A stretch of DNA of 64,000 bases from Pseudomonas fulva. Its GTDB lineage: Bacteria; Pseudomonadota; Gammaproteobacteria; Pseudomonadales; Pseudomonadaceae. Positions 53,339 through 63,211 of this stretch are shown here, in pieces. The first letter of the stretch is position 1. Each line of letters starts with the position of its first letter. Below the pieces are notes generated by a model. That model was not told the DNA's origin. It saw only the letters and a list, made by a program, of their open reading frames with translations, and ran no database searches. The translations under genes were made by a program, and so were the position numbers. The DNA lies in contig NZ_CP082928.1 in assembly GCF_023517795.1 (NCBI RefSeq), positions 930,001 to 994,000 on the forward strand, written 5' to 3'.

Positions 53339-54528
53339 GCCACCTCTCCACGCTTCAACCACTGCCCGGCCAGCTCCCGCGCGCGGCGGTCGGCTTCGAG
53401 CACGGCATCGAGACAGTCCACCGCGACGACCGGCTCTGCCTCGAGAACGCCGCCAATGATACGCGCGATATCGGTAAAGCGAATCCGCCGCTCGAGAAAT
53501 GCCGCCACCGCCACTTCGTTCGCGGCGTTGAGCATCGCCGGCGCACTGCCGCCGGCCTGCGCCGCCTCACGCGCCAGGCGCAGGCAGGGAAAGCGAACGT
53601 CATCTGGGGCCTGGAAGTCCAGGCGCGCCACGGCAAGCAAATCCAGCGGCGCGACACCCGAGTCGATGCGCTGCGGCCAGGCCAGGGCGTGGGCGATGGG
53701 CGTGCGCATGTCGGGGTTGCCCAGCTGGGCGAGCACCGAGCCGTCAACGTAATCGACCAGGGAATGGATGACGCTCTGCGGGTGGATCAGCACCTCCACC
53801 TGTTCCGGGCGCGCATCGAACAGCCAGCAGGCCTCGATCAGTTCCAGGCCCTTGTTCATCATGCTGGCCGAGTCCACGGAGATCTTGCGGCCCATCGACC
53901 AGTTGGGGTGGGCGCAGGCCTGCTCGGGCGTTACCGCATGCAGCGACTCGGGCGTGGCCTGACGAAACGGCCCGCCGGAGGCGGTGAGCAGGATGCGCCG
54001 CACGCCGACCGGCTGCAGGCCACGGGCGTAATCCTGGGGCAGGCACTGGAAGATCGCGTTGTGCTCGCTGTCGATGGGCAGCAGCACCGCGCCGCTCTGG
54101 CGCACCGCGCGCATGAACAGCGCGCCGGACATCACCAGGGCTTCCTTGTTGGCCAGCAGCACCTTCTTGCCGGCTTCGACCGCGGCCAGGGTCGGCTTGA
54201 GCCCTGCCGCGCCGACGATGGCCGCCATCACCGCATCCACCTCGGCATGGGCGGCGACCTCGCACAACCCGGTCTCGCCGGACAGCACCCGGGTATCGAG
54301 CCCGGCCTGCTGCAGGCGCACCTGCAGATCGGCCGCTGCCGCGGCATCGGCAACCACGGCGAAACGCGGACGATGGATGACGCAGAGCGCCTCCAGCTCG
54401 GCCAGACGACTGAAAGCGGTCAGGGCGAATGCCTGGTAGCGCGACGGGTGACGGGCGATGACGTCAAGGGTGCTCAGGCCGATCGAGCCGGTAGCGCCCA
54501 GCACGGTGATCTGCTGAACCTGGCTCAC
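53335..54528 (-). CDS. dxr: 1-deoxy-D-xylulose 5-phosphate reductoisomerase
   Basis: 397 residues. The NADPH-binding [17 protein letters not shown] is at the N-terminus. Substrate and metal contacts are in [20 protein letters not shown] and [15 protein letters not shown]. It catalyses the first committed step of the MEP pathway. I start at GTG 54528 because it directly precedes the GATGSIG motif and overlaps the cdsA stop codon (GTGA). No ATG gives a better N-terminus; the open frame to 54951 is an artefact. Confidence 0.97.
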   Translation of the reverse strand: MSQVQQITVLGATGSIGLSTLDVIARHPSRYQAFALTAFSRLAELEALCVIHRPRFAVVADAAAAADLQVRLQQAGLDTRVLSGETGLCEVAAHAEVDAVMAAIVGAAGLKPTLAAVEAGKKVLLANKEALVMSGALFMRAVRQSGAVLLPIDSEHNAIFQCLPQDYARGLQPVGVRRILLTASGGPFRQATPESLHAVTPEQACAHPNWSMGRKISVDSASMMNKGLELIEACWLFDARPEQVEVLIHPQSVIHSLVDYVDGSVLAQLGNPDMRTPIAHALAWPQRIDSGVAPLDLLAVARLDFQAPDDVRFPCLRLAREAAQAGGSAPAMLNAANEVAVAAFLERRIRFTDIARIIGGVLEAEPVVAVDCLDAVLEADRRARELAGQWLKRGEVA

Positions 54529-55340
54529 AATGCGCCCCAGCCCGCCAGCCACAGCAACATGGCGAACACCGGAACCGCCGCCGTCAGGCTGTCGATGCGG
54601 TCGAGCACGCCGCCATGCCCCGGCAGCAGGTTGCTGCTGTCCTTGATGCCGGACTGGCGCTTGAACATGCTTTCGGTGAGGTCGCCGACCACCGAAATCA
54701 GCACCACCAGCGCAGCGGCCGGCAGCGCCAGCAGAAACTGGGTGAACGACCAATCGCGATACAAGCCCACCACCACCGTCAGCAGCAGGCTGAGCAGCAG
54801 CCCGCCGACCAGGCCTTCCCAGCTCTTGCCGGGACTGACCCGCGGTGCCAGCTTGCGCTTGCCGAAGCGCTTGCCGGAAAAGTAGGCGCCGATATCCGCC
54901 ACCCAGACCAGCGCCATCACCGCCAGGATCAGCCAGTTGGCCAGCTGCCACTGCTTGATCACCACCAGCCCTTGCCAGGCCGGCAGCAGAATCAGCAGGC
55001 CGATCGCCAGGCGCCCCGGCAGGCCGCCCCAGTAGCGGCTGCTAGCCGGGTAGTTGAGCACCAGAAAGGTCGCGAACGCCCACCACAGCACGCCCACGGC
55101 CAGCAGCCAGGGCGCCAGGGCAGGGGCGACGTAAAGCAGATAAAGCAGCACCGCCACCAGCGCCCCGTAGGCGATACGTAGCGGCTGCACGGAAAGACCC
55201 GCCAGGCGTGCCCATTCCCAGGCACCGAGCACGACCACGACGGCGATGAACAGCGCGAACGCGCCGCCTTCGAGCAGGAAGAAGCCTGCCAGGGCGATAG
55301 GCAGCAGGATCAGCGCCGTAATGATTCGTTGCTTGAGCAT
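54525..55340 (-). CDS. cdsA: Phosphatidate cytidylyltransferase
   Basis: 271 residues with about eight membrane helices. The family signature is complete: [20 protein letters not shown], then GVLDRID. It makes CDP-diacylglycerol, the branch point of phospholipid synthesis, at the inner membrane. The stop overlaps the dxr start, and its start overlaps the uppS stop by one base. Confidence 0.97.
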   Translation of the reverse strand: MLKQRIITALILLPIALAGFFLLEGGAFALFIAVVVVLGAWEWARLAGLSVQPLRIAYGALVAVLLYLLYVAPALAPWLLAVGVLWWAFATFLVLNYPASSRYWGGLPGRLAIGLLILLPAWQGLVVIKQWQLANWLILAVMALVWVADIGAYFSGKRFGKRKLAPRVSPGKSWEGLVGGLLLSLLLTVVVGLYRDWSFTQFLLALPAAALVVLISVVGDLTESMFKRQSGIKDSSNLLPGHGGVLDRIDSLTAAVPVFAMLLWLAGWGAL

Positions 55341-56104
55341 CAGGCGCGGGCCTCGGCTTCGACTTGTTCACTGGTTTTGCCAAAACGCCGCTGGCGCTTG
55401 GCGAAATCCGCCAGCGCTGCGCGCATGGCGTCGTGCTTGAAGTCCGGCCACAGCAGGTCGGAGAAGTACAGTTCACTGTAGGCCATCTGCCAGAGCAGGA
55501 AATTGCTGACCCGATGCTCGCCGCCGGTGCGAATGCACAGATCGGGCAGCGGCAGCTCACCGGTGGCCAGGCAGCCCTGCAGCAGGCGCGGGGTGATGTC
55601 CTCGGGCTGCAGATGGCCGCCCTGCACTTCCCGCGCCAGGCGCTGGGCGGCCTGGGCGATATCCCACTGACCGCCGTAGTTGGCGGCGATCTGCAGGATG
55701 AAGCGCTTTTCGCCAGCCGCGCCGGCGGTGGCCGCTTCGGCTTCGCGCATGGCGGCCTGCAATTCGGGATGGAACCGCGAGCGGTCGCCGATGATGCGCA
55801 GGCTGATGCCGTTCTCGTCGAGCTTGCGTGCCTCGCGGCGCAAGGCGCTGAGGAACAGCTCCATCAGCGCGCCGACCTCGTCGGCCGGGCGCTGCCAGTT
55901 CTCGCTGGAGAAGGCGAACAGGGTCAGCACTTCCACGCCGGAATCGGCGCAGACCTCAATCACCGCGCGCACCGCATCGACGCCCGCCTTGTGCCCGGCG
56001 ACACCGGGCAACAGGCGCTTGCGCGCCCAGCGGTTGTTACCATCCATAATGATCGCCACGTGCCGTGGAACGGCCATCACGGCACCGACTTTGCAATTGT
56101 CCAT
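55340..56104 (-). CDS. uppS: Undecaprenyl diphosphate synthase
   Basis: 254 residues. The cis-prenyltransferase signature VAIIMDGNNRWARKR (catalytic Asp) is near the N-terminus. The FAFSSENWQRP and DLCIRTGGEHRVSNFLLWQ blocks complete the active site. It condenses farnesyl diphosphate with isopentenyl units to make the C55 lipid carrier. It lies 16 bases after frr. ATG 56077 is an alternative start closer to the conserved PRHVAIIMD. Confidence 0.97.
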   Translation of the reverse strand: MDNCKVGAVMAVPRHVAIIMDGNNRWARKRLLPGVAGHKAGVDAVRAVIEVCADSGVEVLTLFAFSSENWQRPADEVGALMELFLSALRREARKLDENGISLRIIGDRSRFHPELQAAMREAEAATAGAAGEKRFILQIAANYGGQWDIAQAAQRLAREVQGGHLQPEDITPRLLQGCLATGELPLPDLCIRTGGEHRVSNFLLWQMAYSELYFSDLLWPDFKHDAMRAALADFAKRQRRFGKTSEQVEAEARA

Positions 56105-56120
56105 GGCGACTTCCTGGCCG

Positions 56121-56678
56121 TCAGACGGCCATCAGGTCCGCTTCTTTCTGCTTCACGGCGACGTCGATCTCGGCCACGAACTTGTCGGTCAGCTTCTGTA
56201 CGTCGTCAGCAGCGCGACGCTCTTCGTCTTCGCTGATTTCCTTTTCCTTGACCAGATCCTTGAGCTGGCTCATGGCGTCGCGACGGATGTTGCGCACGGC
56301 AACACGGGCGTCTTCGGCAGCATCACGGGCCTGCTTGGTGAAACCGCGACGGGTTTCTTCGGTCAGCGCCGGCATGGTGACCAGCAGCAGCTCGCCCAGG
56401 TTGGTGGGGTTGAAACCCAGGCCGGAGCTCTGGATGGCCTTGTCGACCGCGCTCAGCATGCTGCGCTCGAACGCCACCACCTGCAGGGTGCGCGAATCCT
56501 TGACGGTCACGCTGGCGACCTGATTCAGCGGGGTGTCCGCGCCGTAGTACGGCACCATCACGCCGCCGAGGATGCTGGGATGAGCCTGACCGGTACGAAT
56601 GCGGCTGAATGCGTGAGCCAGCGATTCCAGGCTCTTCTGCATGCGGGCCTGGGCGTCCTTCTTGATTTCGTTGATCAT
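56121..56678 (-). CDS. frr: Ribosome recycling factor
   Basis: 185 residues, the standard size. The three-helix-bundle core [20 protein letters not shown] and the C-terminal [14 protein letters not shown] end are typical. With EF-G it separates ribosomal subunits after termination. ATG 56678 overlaps the pyrH stop codon (ATGA). Confidence 0.98.
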   Translation of the reverse strand: MINEIKKDAQARMQKSLESLAHAFSRIRTGQAHPSILGGVMVPYYGADTPLNQVASVTVKDSRTLQVVAFERSMLSAVDKAIQSSGLGFNPTNLGELLLVTMPALTEETRRGFTKQARDAAEDARVAVRNIRRDAMSQLKDLVKEKEISEDEERRAADDVQKLTDKFVAEIDVAVKQKEADLMAV

Positions 56679-57418
56679 TCTTTACCTTCCTCGACCAAAG
56701 TACCTTCGGCGCCGCCCACCACGACATTGAGCAGGGCACCCGGCTTGTTCATATTGAAAACACGCAGCGGCATGTTGTGATCCCGGCACAGGCAGATGGC
56801 CGTCAGATCCATCACGCCCAGCTTGCGATCGAGCACCTCGTCATAGGTGAGGCGATCGAATTTTTCCGCATGCGGATCCTTGAACGGATCGGCAGTGTAC
56901 ACACCATCCACCTTGGTTGCCTTCAGCACCACATCGGCGTCGATCTCGATACCGCGCAAGCAGGCGGCCGAGTCGGTGGTGAAGAACGGGTTGCCAGTGC
57001 CAGCAGCGAAGATCACCACCTCACCGGTTTTCAGGTGGCGCATGGCCTTGCGGCGATCGTAGTGGTCGGTGACGCCGACCATGGAGATGGCCGACATGAC
57101 CAGCGCCGGGATGTTCGAGCGCTCCAGGGCGTCGCGCATGGCCAAGGCGTTCATCACCGTGGCCAGCATGCCCATATGGTCACCGGTGACCCGATCCATG
57201 CCGGCGGCGCTGAGCGCGGCACCCCGGAACAGGTTGCCACCGCCAATCACCACCCCCACCTGCACGCCGATACCGACCAGCTGGCCGACTTCCAGCGCCA
57301 TGCGATCGAGCACCTTGGGATCGATGCCGAAATCTTCCGAGCCCATCAGGGCCTCGCCGCTGAGTTTGAGCAGAATGCGCTTGTAGCGCGGTTGACGACC
57401 ACTCACCTGCTGAGCCAT
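56675..57418 (-). CDS. pyrH: Uridylate kinase
   Basis: 247 residues of the amino-acid kinase fold. The [20 protein letters not shown] start, [20 protein letters not shown] and [15 protein letters not shown] blocks are intact. It phosphorylates UMP to UDP and is regulated by UTP and GTP in other bacteria. ATG 57418 matches the P. aeruginosa start; ATG at 57424 would add two residues. It is separated from tsf by a terminator. Confidence 0.97.
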   Translation of the reverse strand: MAQQVSGRQPRYKRILLKLSGEALMGSEDFGIDPKVLDRMALEVGQLVGIGVQVGVVIGGGNLFRGAALSAAGMDRVTGDHMGMLATVMNALAMRDALERSNIPALVMSAISMVGVTDHYDRRKAMRHLKTGEVVIFAAGTGNPFFTTDSAACLRGIEIDADVVLKATKVDGVYTADPFKDPHAEKFDRLTYDEVLDRKLGVMDLTAICLCRDHNMPLRVFNMNKPGALLNVVVGGAEGTLVEEGKE

Positions 57419-57545
57419 TACCATTCTCTCCTGCGGCGTAATAAAAACCTGCGAACCGAGTGGCTCGCATATCGAGCGCTTCGACAGCGCTCACGACCGT
57501 GAGTGCCACCGGCACCGACCGTCGTTTCGAAAAAAATCCCCTTTG

Positions 57546-57580
57546 AAAAAGAGGCCGCGCGCGTGAGCGGGCAGCCTCTT
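57546..57580 (-). terminator. Rho-independent terminator after tsf
   Basis: On the minus strand AAGAGGC-rich arms (57551-57557 with 57574-57580) enclose a GC-rich stem and are followed by a T-run. It lies 23 bases after the tsf stop, upstream of pyrH. Confidence 0.8.
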
Positions 57581-57603
57581 CTGGGGCGCTAGCTAAGCAG
57601 TTA

Positions 57604-58467
57604 TCACTGCTTGCTGGCAGCAACCTGAGCAGCAACTTCGGCAGCGAAGTCGGTCTCGGCCTTCTCGATGCCCTCGCCCACTTCGTAACGAACGAAGGAA
57701 ACGACTTCGGCACCGGCTTTCTTCACCAGGTCACCGACCTTGACTTCCGGATCCATGATGAAGGCTTGCTCGACCAGGCTGGCTTCGGCCAGGAACTTGG
57801 CGATACGGCCCTTGACCATGTTCTCGACGATGTTTTCCGGCTTGCCGGCGATCTTCTCGGCGTTGAGCTGCAGGAAGATTTCCTTTTCCTTGGCAACCAG
57901 TTCCTCGGAAACCTGGTCCGGGGAAACAACGGCCGGGTTGGACGCCGCCACGTGCATGGCGACGTGCTTGGCCAGCTCGTCGTTACCGCCCTTGAGGACC
58001 ACCAGAACACCGATGCGGTGGCCGTGCAGGTAAGCACCAACGGTGTCACCGGAAACGGCGGTCAGACGACGGATGTTGACGTTCTCGCCGCACTTGGCAA
58101 CCAGCGCTTCACGAGCGGATTCGCGCGAGGCGATCAGCGGAGCGGCTTCGCTCAGGTTCTTCTCGAAGGCTTCGTCCAGGCTTTCCTTGACGAAGGCCTT
58201 GAAGTCGTCCTGCAGAGCCAGGAAGTCGGTCTGCGAGTTGACTTCGATGATCAGGCCACGGTTGCCTTCGACGCGAACGGCGATGGAACCTTCGGCAGCG
58301 ATGTTGCCAGCCTTCTTGGCGGCCTTGATGGCGCCCGAAGCGCGCATGTCATCGATCGCTTTCTCGATGTCGCCACCAGCGGCAACCAGGGCCTTCTTGC
58401 ACTCCATCATGCCTTGGCCGGTACGCTCGCGCAGTTCCTTGACCAGTGCTGCAGTAATCTCTGCCAT
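57604..58467 (-). CDS. tsf: Elongation factor Ts
   Basis: 287 residues. The N-terminal UBA-like domain ITAALVKELRERTGQGMMEC and the core with AAEGSIAVRVEGNRGLIIEV and NSQTDF are intact. It exchanges GDP for GTP on EF-Tu. It follows rpsB by 128 bases, with a terminator-like hairpin between, as in E. coli where the two are co-transcribed with partial read-through. Confidence 0.98.
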   Translation of the reverse strand: MAEITAALVKELRERTGQGMMECKKALVAAGGDIEKAIDDMRASGAIKAAKKAGNIAAEGSIAVRVEGNRGLIIEVNSQTDFLALQDDFKAFVKESLDEAFEKNLSEAAPLIASRESAREALVAKCGENVNIRRLTAVSGDTVGAYLHGHRIGVLVVLKGGNDELAKHVAMHVAASNPAVVSPDQVSEELVAKEKEIFLQLNAEKIAGKPENIVENMVKGRIAKFLAEASLVEQAFIMDPEVKVGDLVKKAGAEVVSFVRYEVGEGIEKAETDFAAEVAAQVAASKQ

Positions 58468-58534
58468 CTTGAAAATCCTCTTGGTAGGTCTTCAACCATC
58501 ACCCGCAGGGCGGGCGATCAAATCTGTGAGTGAC

Positions 58535-58559
58535 AAAAAGGGGGCCTAGCCCCCTTTTT
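58535..58559 (-). terminator. Intercistronic terminator between rpsB and tsf
   Basis: AAAAAGGGGG CCTAG CCCCC TTTTT: a symmetric GC stem with T-runs on both strands. It probably attenuates read-through from rpsB into tsf. Confidence 0.85.
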
Positions 58560-58595
58560 GCGCAGCGCATAACACGAGATGCTCTGCGTTACCGC

Positions 58596-59339
58596 TTAGC
58601 CTTCGGCAGCTTCTGCGGCCGGTGCTTCTTCGACGAACTCTTCGGTAGCGCCGCCGGTGTTGCTGCGACCACGGATCACAGCGTCGGCCATGGCACCCAT
58701 GTACAGCTGGATGGCGCGGATGGCGTCGTCGTTACCCGGGATGATGTAGTCAACGCCTTCCGGGCTGCTGTTGGTATCGACAACGCCGATGACCGGGATG
58801 CCCAGCTTGTTGGCTTCGGTGATCGCGATGCGCTCGTGATCGACGTCGATGACGAACAGTGCGTCCGGCAGGCCGCCCATGTCCTTGATACCGCCCAGGC
58901 TGCGATCCAGTTTTTCCAGATCACGGGTGCGCATCAGGGCTTCTTTCTTGGTCAGCTTGCTGAAGGTACCGTCCTGGGACTGTACTTCCAGATCGCGCAG
59001 ACGCTTGATCGAGGCACGGATGGTCTTGTAGTTGGTGAGCATGCCGCCCAACCAGCGATGATCGACGAACGGCGAGCCGCAACGAGCTGCTTCTTCGCGA
59101 ACGATCTTGCCAGCGGAACGCTTGGTGCCGACGAACAGGATCTTGTTCTTGCCAGCAGCCAGCTTTTCAACGAACGACAGGGCGTCGTTGAACATCGGCA
59201 GGGTCTTTTCCAGGTTGATGATGTGAATCTTGTTGCGCGCGCCGAAAATGTACTTGCCCATTTTCGGGTTCCAGTAACGGGTCTGGTGGCCGAAGTGCAC
59301 ACCGGCCTTCAGCATATCGCGCATATTGACTTGGGACAT
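58596..59339 (-). CDS. rpsB: 30S ribosomal protein S2
   Basis: 247 residues. The conserved blocks [33 protein letters not shown] and [20 protein letters not shown] identify S2. ATG 59339 fixes the start. The leader (59340 to about 59470) carries hairpins that may bind S2 for autoregulation, and a TATAAA -10 box is seen at 59469-59474. It is the first gene of rpsB-tsf. Confidence 0.98.
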   Translation of the reverse strand: MSQVNMRDMLKAGVHFGHQTRYWNPKMGKYIFGARNKIHIINLEKTLPMFNDALSFVEKLAAGKNKILFVGTKRSAGKIVREEAARCGSPFVDHRWLGGMLTNYKTIRASIKRLRDLEVQSQDGTFSKLTKKEALMRTRDLEKLDRSLGGIKDMGGLPDALFVIDVDHERIAITEANKLGIPVIGVVDTNSSPEGVDYIIPGNDDAIRAIQLYMGAMADAVIRGRSNTGGATEEFVEEAPAAEAAEG

Positions 59340-59474
59340 GATAGTTCCTTGATAAGTCGGGTTAGGCCTCCACGCATCCCAATTCCCAACCCTTGCGGGC
59401 ACCCAGGAAATCGTGTCGATACGTGTGTGGGGTTAGGCTTTCGGGGTCTACCCCGTAAAGCGGCGCGTTTTATA
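59340..59474 (-). promoter_or_regulatory. rpsB promoter and probable S2-type leader
   Basis: On the minus strand TATAAA (59469-59474) is preceded by TGG and followed by the GC-rich ACGCGCCGC, the kind of discriminator found at stringently controlled ribosomal promoters. The roughly 125-base leader contains GGGGT AG ACCCC and a second GC-rich hairpin. No good -35 is evident at 17 bases. An S2-binding leader is inferred by analogy. Confidence 0.5.
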
Positions 59475-59491
59475 CCACAGGAAGCAGCCGT

Positions 59492-59605
59492 AAGCTACAA
59501 GCAGCAAGCCATAAGCCGAGTGGCTGACTCCCTGAACCACTCGAGCCTAGCTCAAGATCGGCGCCCTGCTCGTACTTGTAGCTTGCAGCTTGTGGCCTGC
59601 AGCTT
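59492..59605. repeat. Degenerate AAGCTACAAGC-type inverted repeats
   Basis: AAGCTACAAGCAGCAAGCC (59492-59510) on one side and CTTGTAGCTTGCAGCTTGTG (from 59575) on the other are inverted copies of one short degenerate unit. They lie in the 301-base gap between rpsB and map, which holds no gene. I have seen similar units between genes in other pseudomonads. Confidence 0.5.
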
Positions 59606-59640
59606 AGAATGGCGTCCTTTACAGAGCTACCGAGATCACC

Positions 59641-60441
59641 ATGACCGTCACCCTGAAGACGCCCGACGAAATCGAGAAAATGCGCATCGCCGGTCGCCTG
59701 GCCGCCGACGTGCTGGAGATGATCGCCGAGCACGTCAAACCCGGCGTCACCACGGACGAACTCAATACCATCTGCCACAACTATATCGTCGACGTGCAGA
59801 AGGCCATCCCCGCCCCGCTCAACTACGGTGCGGCGCCGGGCCGCCCGGGTTTTCCGAAATCCATCTGCACCTCGCTCAACCATGTGGTGTGCCACGGCAT
59901 CCCCAACGACAAGCCGCTCAAGGAAGGTGATGTGATGAACATCGACATCACCGTGATCAAGGACGGCTACTACGGCGACACCAGCCGCATGTTTCACGTC
60001 GGCAAGGTGCCGGAGTGGGCCGAGCGCCTGTCGCGTGTCACCCAGGAATGCCTTTATAAAGGTATCGAAGTGGTTCGCCCCGGCGCGCGCCTCGGCGATA
60101 TCGGCGAAGTGATCCAGAAGCACGCCGAGAAGAACGGCTTCTCGGTGGTACGCGAGTTCTGCGGCCACGGCATCGGCTCGGTGTTTCACGAGGATCCGCA
60201 GGTGCTGCACTACGGCCGCGCCGGCACCGGCATGGAGCTCCAGCAAGGCATGACCTTCACCATCGAGCCGATGATCAACCAGGGCCGCCCGGAAACCCGC
60301 GTGCTGGGCGACGGCTGGACCGCGATCACCAAGGATCGCAAGTTGTCCGCCCAATGGGAGCACACCTTGCTGGTCACCGCAGACGGCTACGAGATCTTTA
60401 CCCTGCGCAGCGACGACACCATCGCCCGCACCTCGGCCTGA
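59641..60441 (+). CDS. map: Type I methionine aminopeptidase
   Basis: 266 residues, pita-bread fold. Metal ligands fall in NIDITVIKDGYYGDTSRMF (two Asp), CGHGIGSVFHEDP (His), FTIEPMI (Glu) and WEHTLLV (Glu). It removes the initiator methionine from new proteins. ATG 59641 begins TVTLKTPDEIEKMR. It is divergent from rpsB and is followed after 37 bases by glnD. Confidence 0.98.
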   Translation: MTVTLKTPDEIEKMRIAGRLAADVLEMIAEHVKPGVTTDELNTICHNYIVDVQKAIPAPLNYGAAPGRPGFPKSICTSLNHVVCHGIPNDKPLKEGDVMNIDITVIKDGYYGDTSRMFHVGKVPEWAERLSRVTQECLYKGIEVVRPGARLGDIGEVIQKHAEKNGFSVVREFCGHGIGSVFHEDPQVLHYGRAGTGMELQQGMTFTIEPMINQGRPETRVLGDGWTAITKDRKLSAQWEHTLLVTADGYEIFTLRSDDTIARTSA

Positions 60442-60478
60442 TACGAGCACCCACCTATAGATGAAGGAAGGCCGCCGC

Positions 60479-63172
60479 ATGTCGCTGCTAGACGCCGAGT
60501 TGTTCGATCGCGGCCAGTTCCAGGCGGAACTGGCACTCAAGTCCAGCCCCATCGGCGCCTTCAAGAAAGCCATCCGCCGCGCCCACGAGGTGCTCGATGC
60601 GCGCTTTCGCGACAACCGCGACGTGCGCCGCCTGGTCGAGGACCGCGCACGCTTCACCGACCAGATCCTGCTCGAAGCCTGGAACCGCTTCACCTGGAGC
60701 CGCGAGGCGGAAATCGCCCTGCTGGCGGTGGGCGGCTATGGCCGCGGCGAACTGCACCCCTATTCCGACATCGACCTGCTGATCCTGCTGGGCGGCGACG
60801 ACCAAGAAACCTTCCGCGAGCCCATCGAGGGCTTTCTCACCCTGCTCTGGGACATCGGCCTGGAGGTCGGCCAGAGCGTGCGCTCGGTGGCCGAGTGCGG
60901 CGAACAGGCGCGCGCCGACCTGACCGTCATCACCAACCTGATGGAAAGCCGCACCATCGCCGGCCCCGAGCACCTGCGCGAGCGCATGCAGGAAGTGACC
61001 GCCACCGCCCACATGTGGCCGAGCAAGGCGTTCTACCTGGCCAAGCGTGACGAACAGAAGGCCCGCCACGCCAAGTACAACGACACCGAGTACAACCTGG
61101 AGCCCAACGTCAAGGGCTCGCCCGGTGGGCTGCGCGACATCCAGACCATCCTGTGGGTGGCGCGCCGGCATTTCGGCACCCTGAACCTGCACGCCATGGT
61201 CGGCCAGGGCTTTCTGCTGGAAAGCGAATACGCCCTGCTCGCCTCGTCCCAGGAGTTTCTCTGGAAGGTGCGCTACGCCCTGCACATGCTCGCCGGGCGC
61301 GCCGAGGACCGGCTGCTGTTCGACCACCAGAGCAAGGTCGCCGAGCTGCTCGGTTACCACGAGAGCGATACCAAGCGCACCATCGAGCGCTTCATGCAGA
61401 AGTACTACCGCGTGGTGATGGCCATCGCCGAGCTGAGCGACCTGATCAACCAGCACTTCGAGGAAGAAATCCTCCGCGCCGGCGACAGCACGCCGGCCAA
61501 GCCACTGAACAGCCGTTTCCAGGTACGTGACGGCTACATCGAGGTGACCCACACCAACGTCTTCAAGCGCACGCCGTTCGCCATCCTCGAGATCTTCGTG
61601 CTGATGGCCCAGCACCCCGAGCTCAATGGCGTGTGCGCCGACACCATCCGCCTGCTGCGTGACCACCGTTACCTGATCGACGACGAGTTCCGCCGCGACA
61701 TTCGCAACACCAGCCTGTTCATCGAGCTGTTCAAGTGCGAACAGGGCATCCATCGCAACCTGCGGCGCATGAACCGTTACGGCATCCTCGGCCGCTACCT
61801 GCCGGAGTTCGGCCATATCGTCGGGCAGATGCAGCACGACCTGTTCCACATCTACACGGTCGACGCCCACACCCTCAATCTGATCAAGCACCTGCGCAAG
61901 TTCAAGTGGCCGGAACTGGCGGAAAAGTTTCCGCTGGCCAGCAAGCTCATCGACAAACTGCCCAAGCCCGAGCTGATCTACCTGGCCGGGCTGTACCACG
62001 ACATCGGCAAGGGCCGCGGCGGCGACCACTCGGAACTCGGCGCCCTGGACGCCGAAGCCTTCGGCCATCGCCACCACCTGCCCGCCTGGGACACCGGGCT
62101 GATCGTCTGGCTGGTGCAGAACCACCTGGCGATGTCGACCACCGCCCAGCGCAAGGACCTGTCCGACCCGCAGGTGATCAACGACTTCGCCGCCTTCGTC
62201 GGCGACCAGACGCACCTGGATTACCTCTACGTGCTGACCGTGGCCGACATCAACGCCACCAACCCGACGCTGTGGAATTCCTGGCGTGCCAGCCTGATGC
62301 GCCAACTCTACACCGAGACCAAGCGGGCGCTGCAGCGCGGCCTGGAAAACCCGGTGGAGCGCGAGGAACAGATTCGCCTGACCCAGGGCGCCGCGCTCGA
62401 TACCCTGGTCAACGGCGGCACCGACCCGGATGACGTCGAGCAGCTGTGGTCGCAGCTGGGCGACGACTACTTCCTGCGCCACAGCGCCGAGGACGTCGCC
62501 TGGCACACCAATGCGATCCTCCAGCACCCGGATGACGGCGGCCCGCTGGTGCTGATCAAGGAAACCACCCAGCGCGAATTCGAGGGCGGCACGCAGATCT
62601 TCATCTACGCGCCGGACCAGCACGACTTCTTCGCGGTGACGGTGGCGGCCATGGCGCAGCTGAACCTGAACATCCACGATGCGCGGATTCTCACCTCAAC
62701 CAGCCAGTTCACCCTCGACACCTATATCGTGCTGGAAGCCGAAGGCGGCTCGATCGGTGACAACCCGGCGCGCATCCGGCAGATCCGCCAGAGCCTGGTC
62801 GACACCCTGATGCACCCGGACGAGTACCCCAGCATCATCCAGCGCCGCGTGCCGCGCCAGCTCAAGCACTTCGCCTTCGCGCCCCAGGTGACCATCCACA
62901 ACGATGCCCAGCGGCCGGTGACCGTGGTCGAGCTCACGGCGCCGGATCGACCGGGCCTGCTGGCCAAGATCGGGCGTATCTTCCTGGATTTCGACCTGTC
63001 GGTGCAGAACGCCAAGATCGCCACCCTGGGCGAGCGGGTGGAGGACGTGTTCTTCGTCACCGATGCCAACAACCAGCCGCTGTCCGACCCCGAGCTGTGC
63101 GCGCGCCTGCAGCAGACCATCATCACCAAGCTGTCGGCCAGCAGCCCCAGCCCGACACAGATCAGCATCTGA
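60479..63172 (+). CDS. glnD: Bifunctional uridylyltransferase/uridylyl-removing enzyme
   Basis: 897 residues. The nucleotidyltransferase motif [19 protein letters not shown] lies at about 84-102. The HD phosphohydrolase site is [17 protein letters not shown], and two ACT domains follow ([20 protein letters not shown] and [20 protein letters not shown]). It uridylylates and de-uridylylates the PII protein according to glutamine, setting nitrogen control. AAGGAAGG at 60463-60470 fixes ATG 60479; an ATG at 60461 precedes that site. It is downstream of map. Confidence 0.98.
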   Translation: MSLLDAELFDRGQFQAELALKSSPIGAFKKAIRRAHEVLDARFRDNRDVRRLVEDRARFTDQILLEAWNRFTWSREAEIALLAVGGYGRGELHPYSDIDLLILLGGDDQETFREPIEGFLTLLWDIGLEVGQSVRSVAECGEQARADLTVITNLMESRTIAGPEHLRERMQEVTATAHMWPSKAFYLAKRDEQKARHAKYNDTEYNLEPNVKGSPGGLRDIQTILWVARRHFGTLNLHAMVGQGFLLESEYALLASSQEFLWKVRYALHMLAGRAEDRLLFDHQSKVAELLGYHESDTKRTIERFMQKYYRVVMAIAELSDLINQHFEEEILRAGDSTPAKPLNSRFQVRDGYIEVTHTNVFKRTPFAILEIFVLMAQHPELNGVCADTIRLLRDHRYLIDDEFRRDIRNTSLFIELFKCEQGIHRNLRRMNRYGILGRYLPEFGHIVGQMQHDLFHIYTVDAHTLNLIKHLRKFKWPELAEKFPLASKLIDKLPKPELIYLAGLYHDIGKGRGGDHSELGALDAEAFGHRHHLPAWDTGLIVWLVQNHLAMSTTAQRKDLSDPQVINDFAAFVGDQTHLDYLYVLTVADINATNPTLWNSWRASLMRQLYTETKRALQRGLENPVEREEQIRLTQGAALDTLVNGGTDPDDVEQLWSQLGDDYFLRHSAEDVAWHTNAILQHPDDGGPLVLIKETTQREFEGGTQIFIYAPDQHDFFAVTVAAMAQLNLNIHDARILTSTSQFTLDTYIVLEAEGGSIGDNPARIRQIRQSLVDTLMHPDEYPSIIQRRVPRQLKHFAFAPQVTIHNDAQRPVTVVELTAPDRPGLLAKIGRIFLDFDLSVQNAKIATLGERVEDVFFVTDANNQPLSDPELCARLQQTIITKLSASSPSPTQISI

Positions 63173-63174
63173 AT

Positions 63175-63206
63175 GCAGCGCGGGCCCCATTCGGGGCCCG
63201 CGCTGC
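63175..63206. terminator. Bidirectional hairpin between glnD and the chemotaxis receptor gene
   Basis: GCAGCGCGGGCCCC ATTC GGGGCCCGCGCTGC, 14-base perfect arms, between two converging genes. There is no T-run. Confidence 0.7.
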
Positions 63207-63211
63207 AGGGG

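Noticed and set aside
60488..62677. 729-codon open frame antisense to glnD
   Set aside because: Its amino-acid make-up (Val/Gly/Gln/His-rich, no domain) is typical of a shadow frame. glnD is intact and complete.
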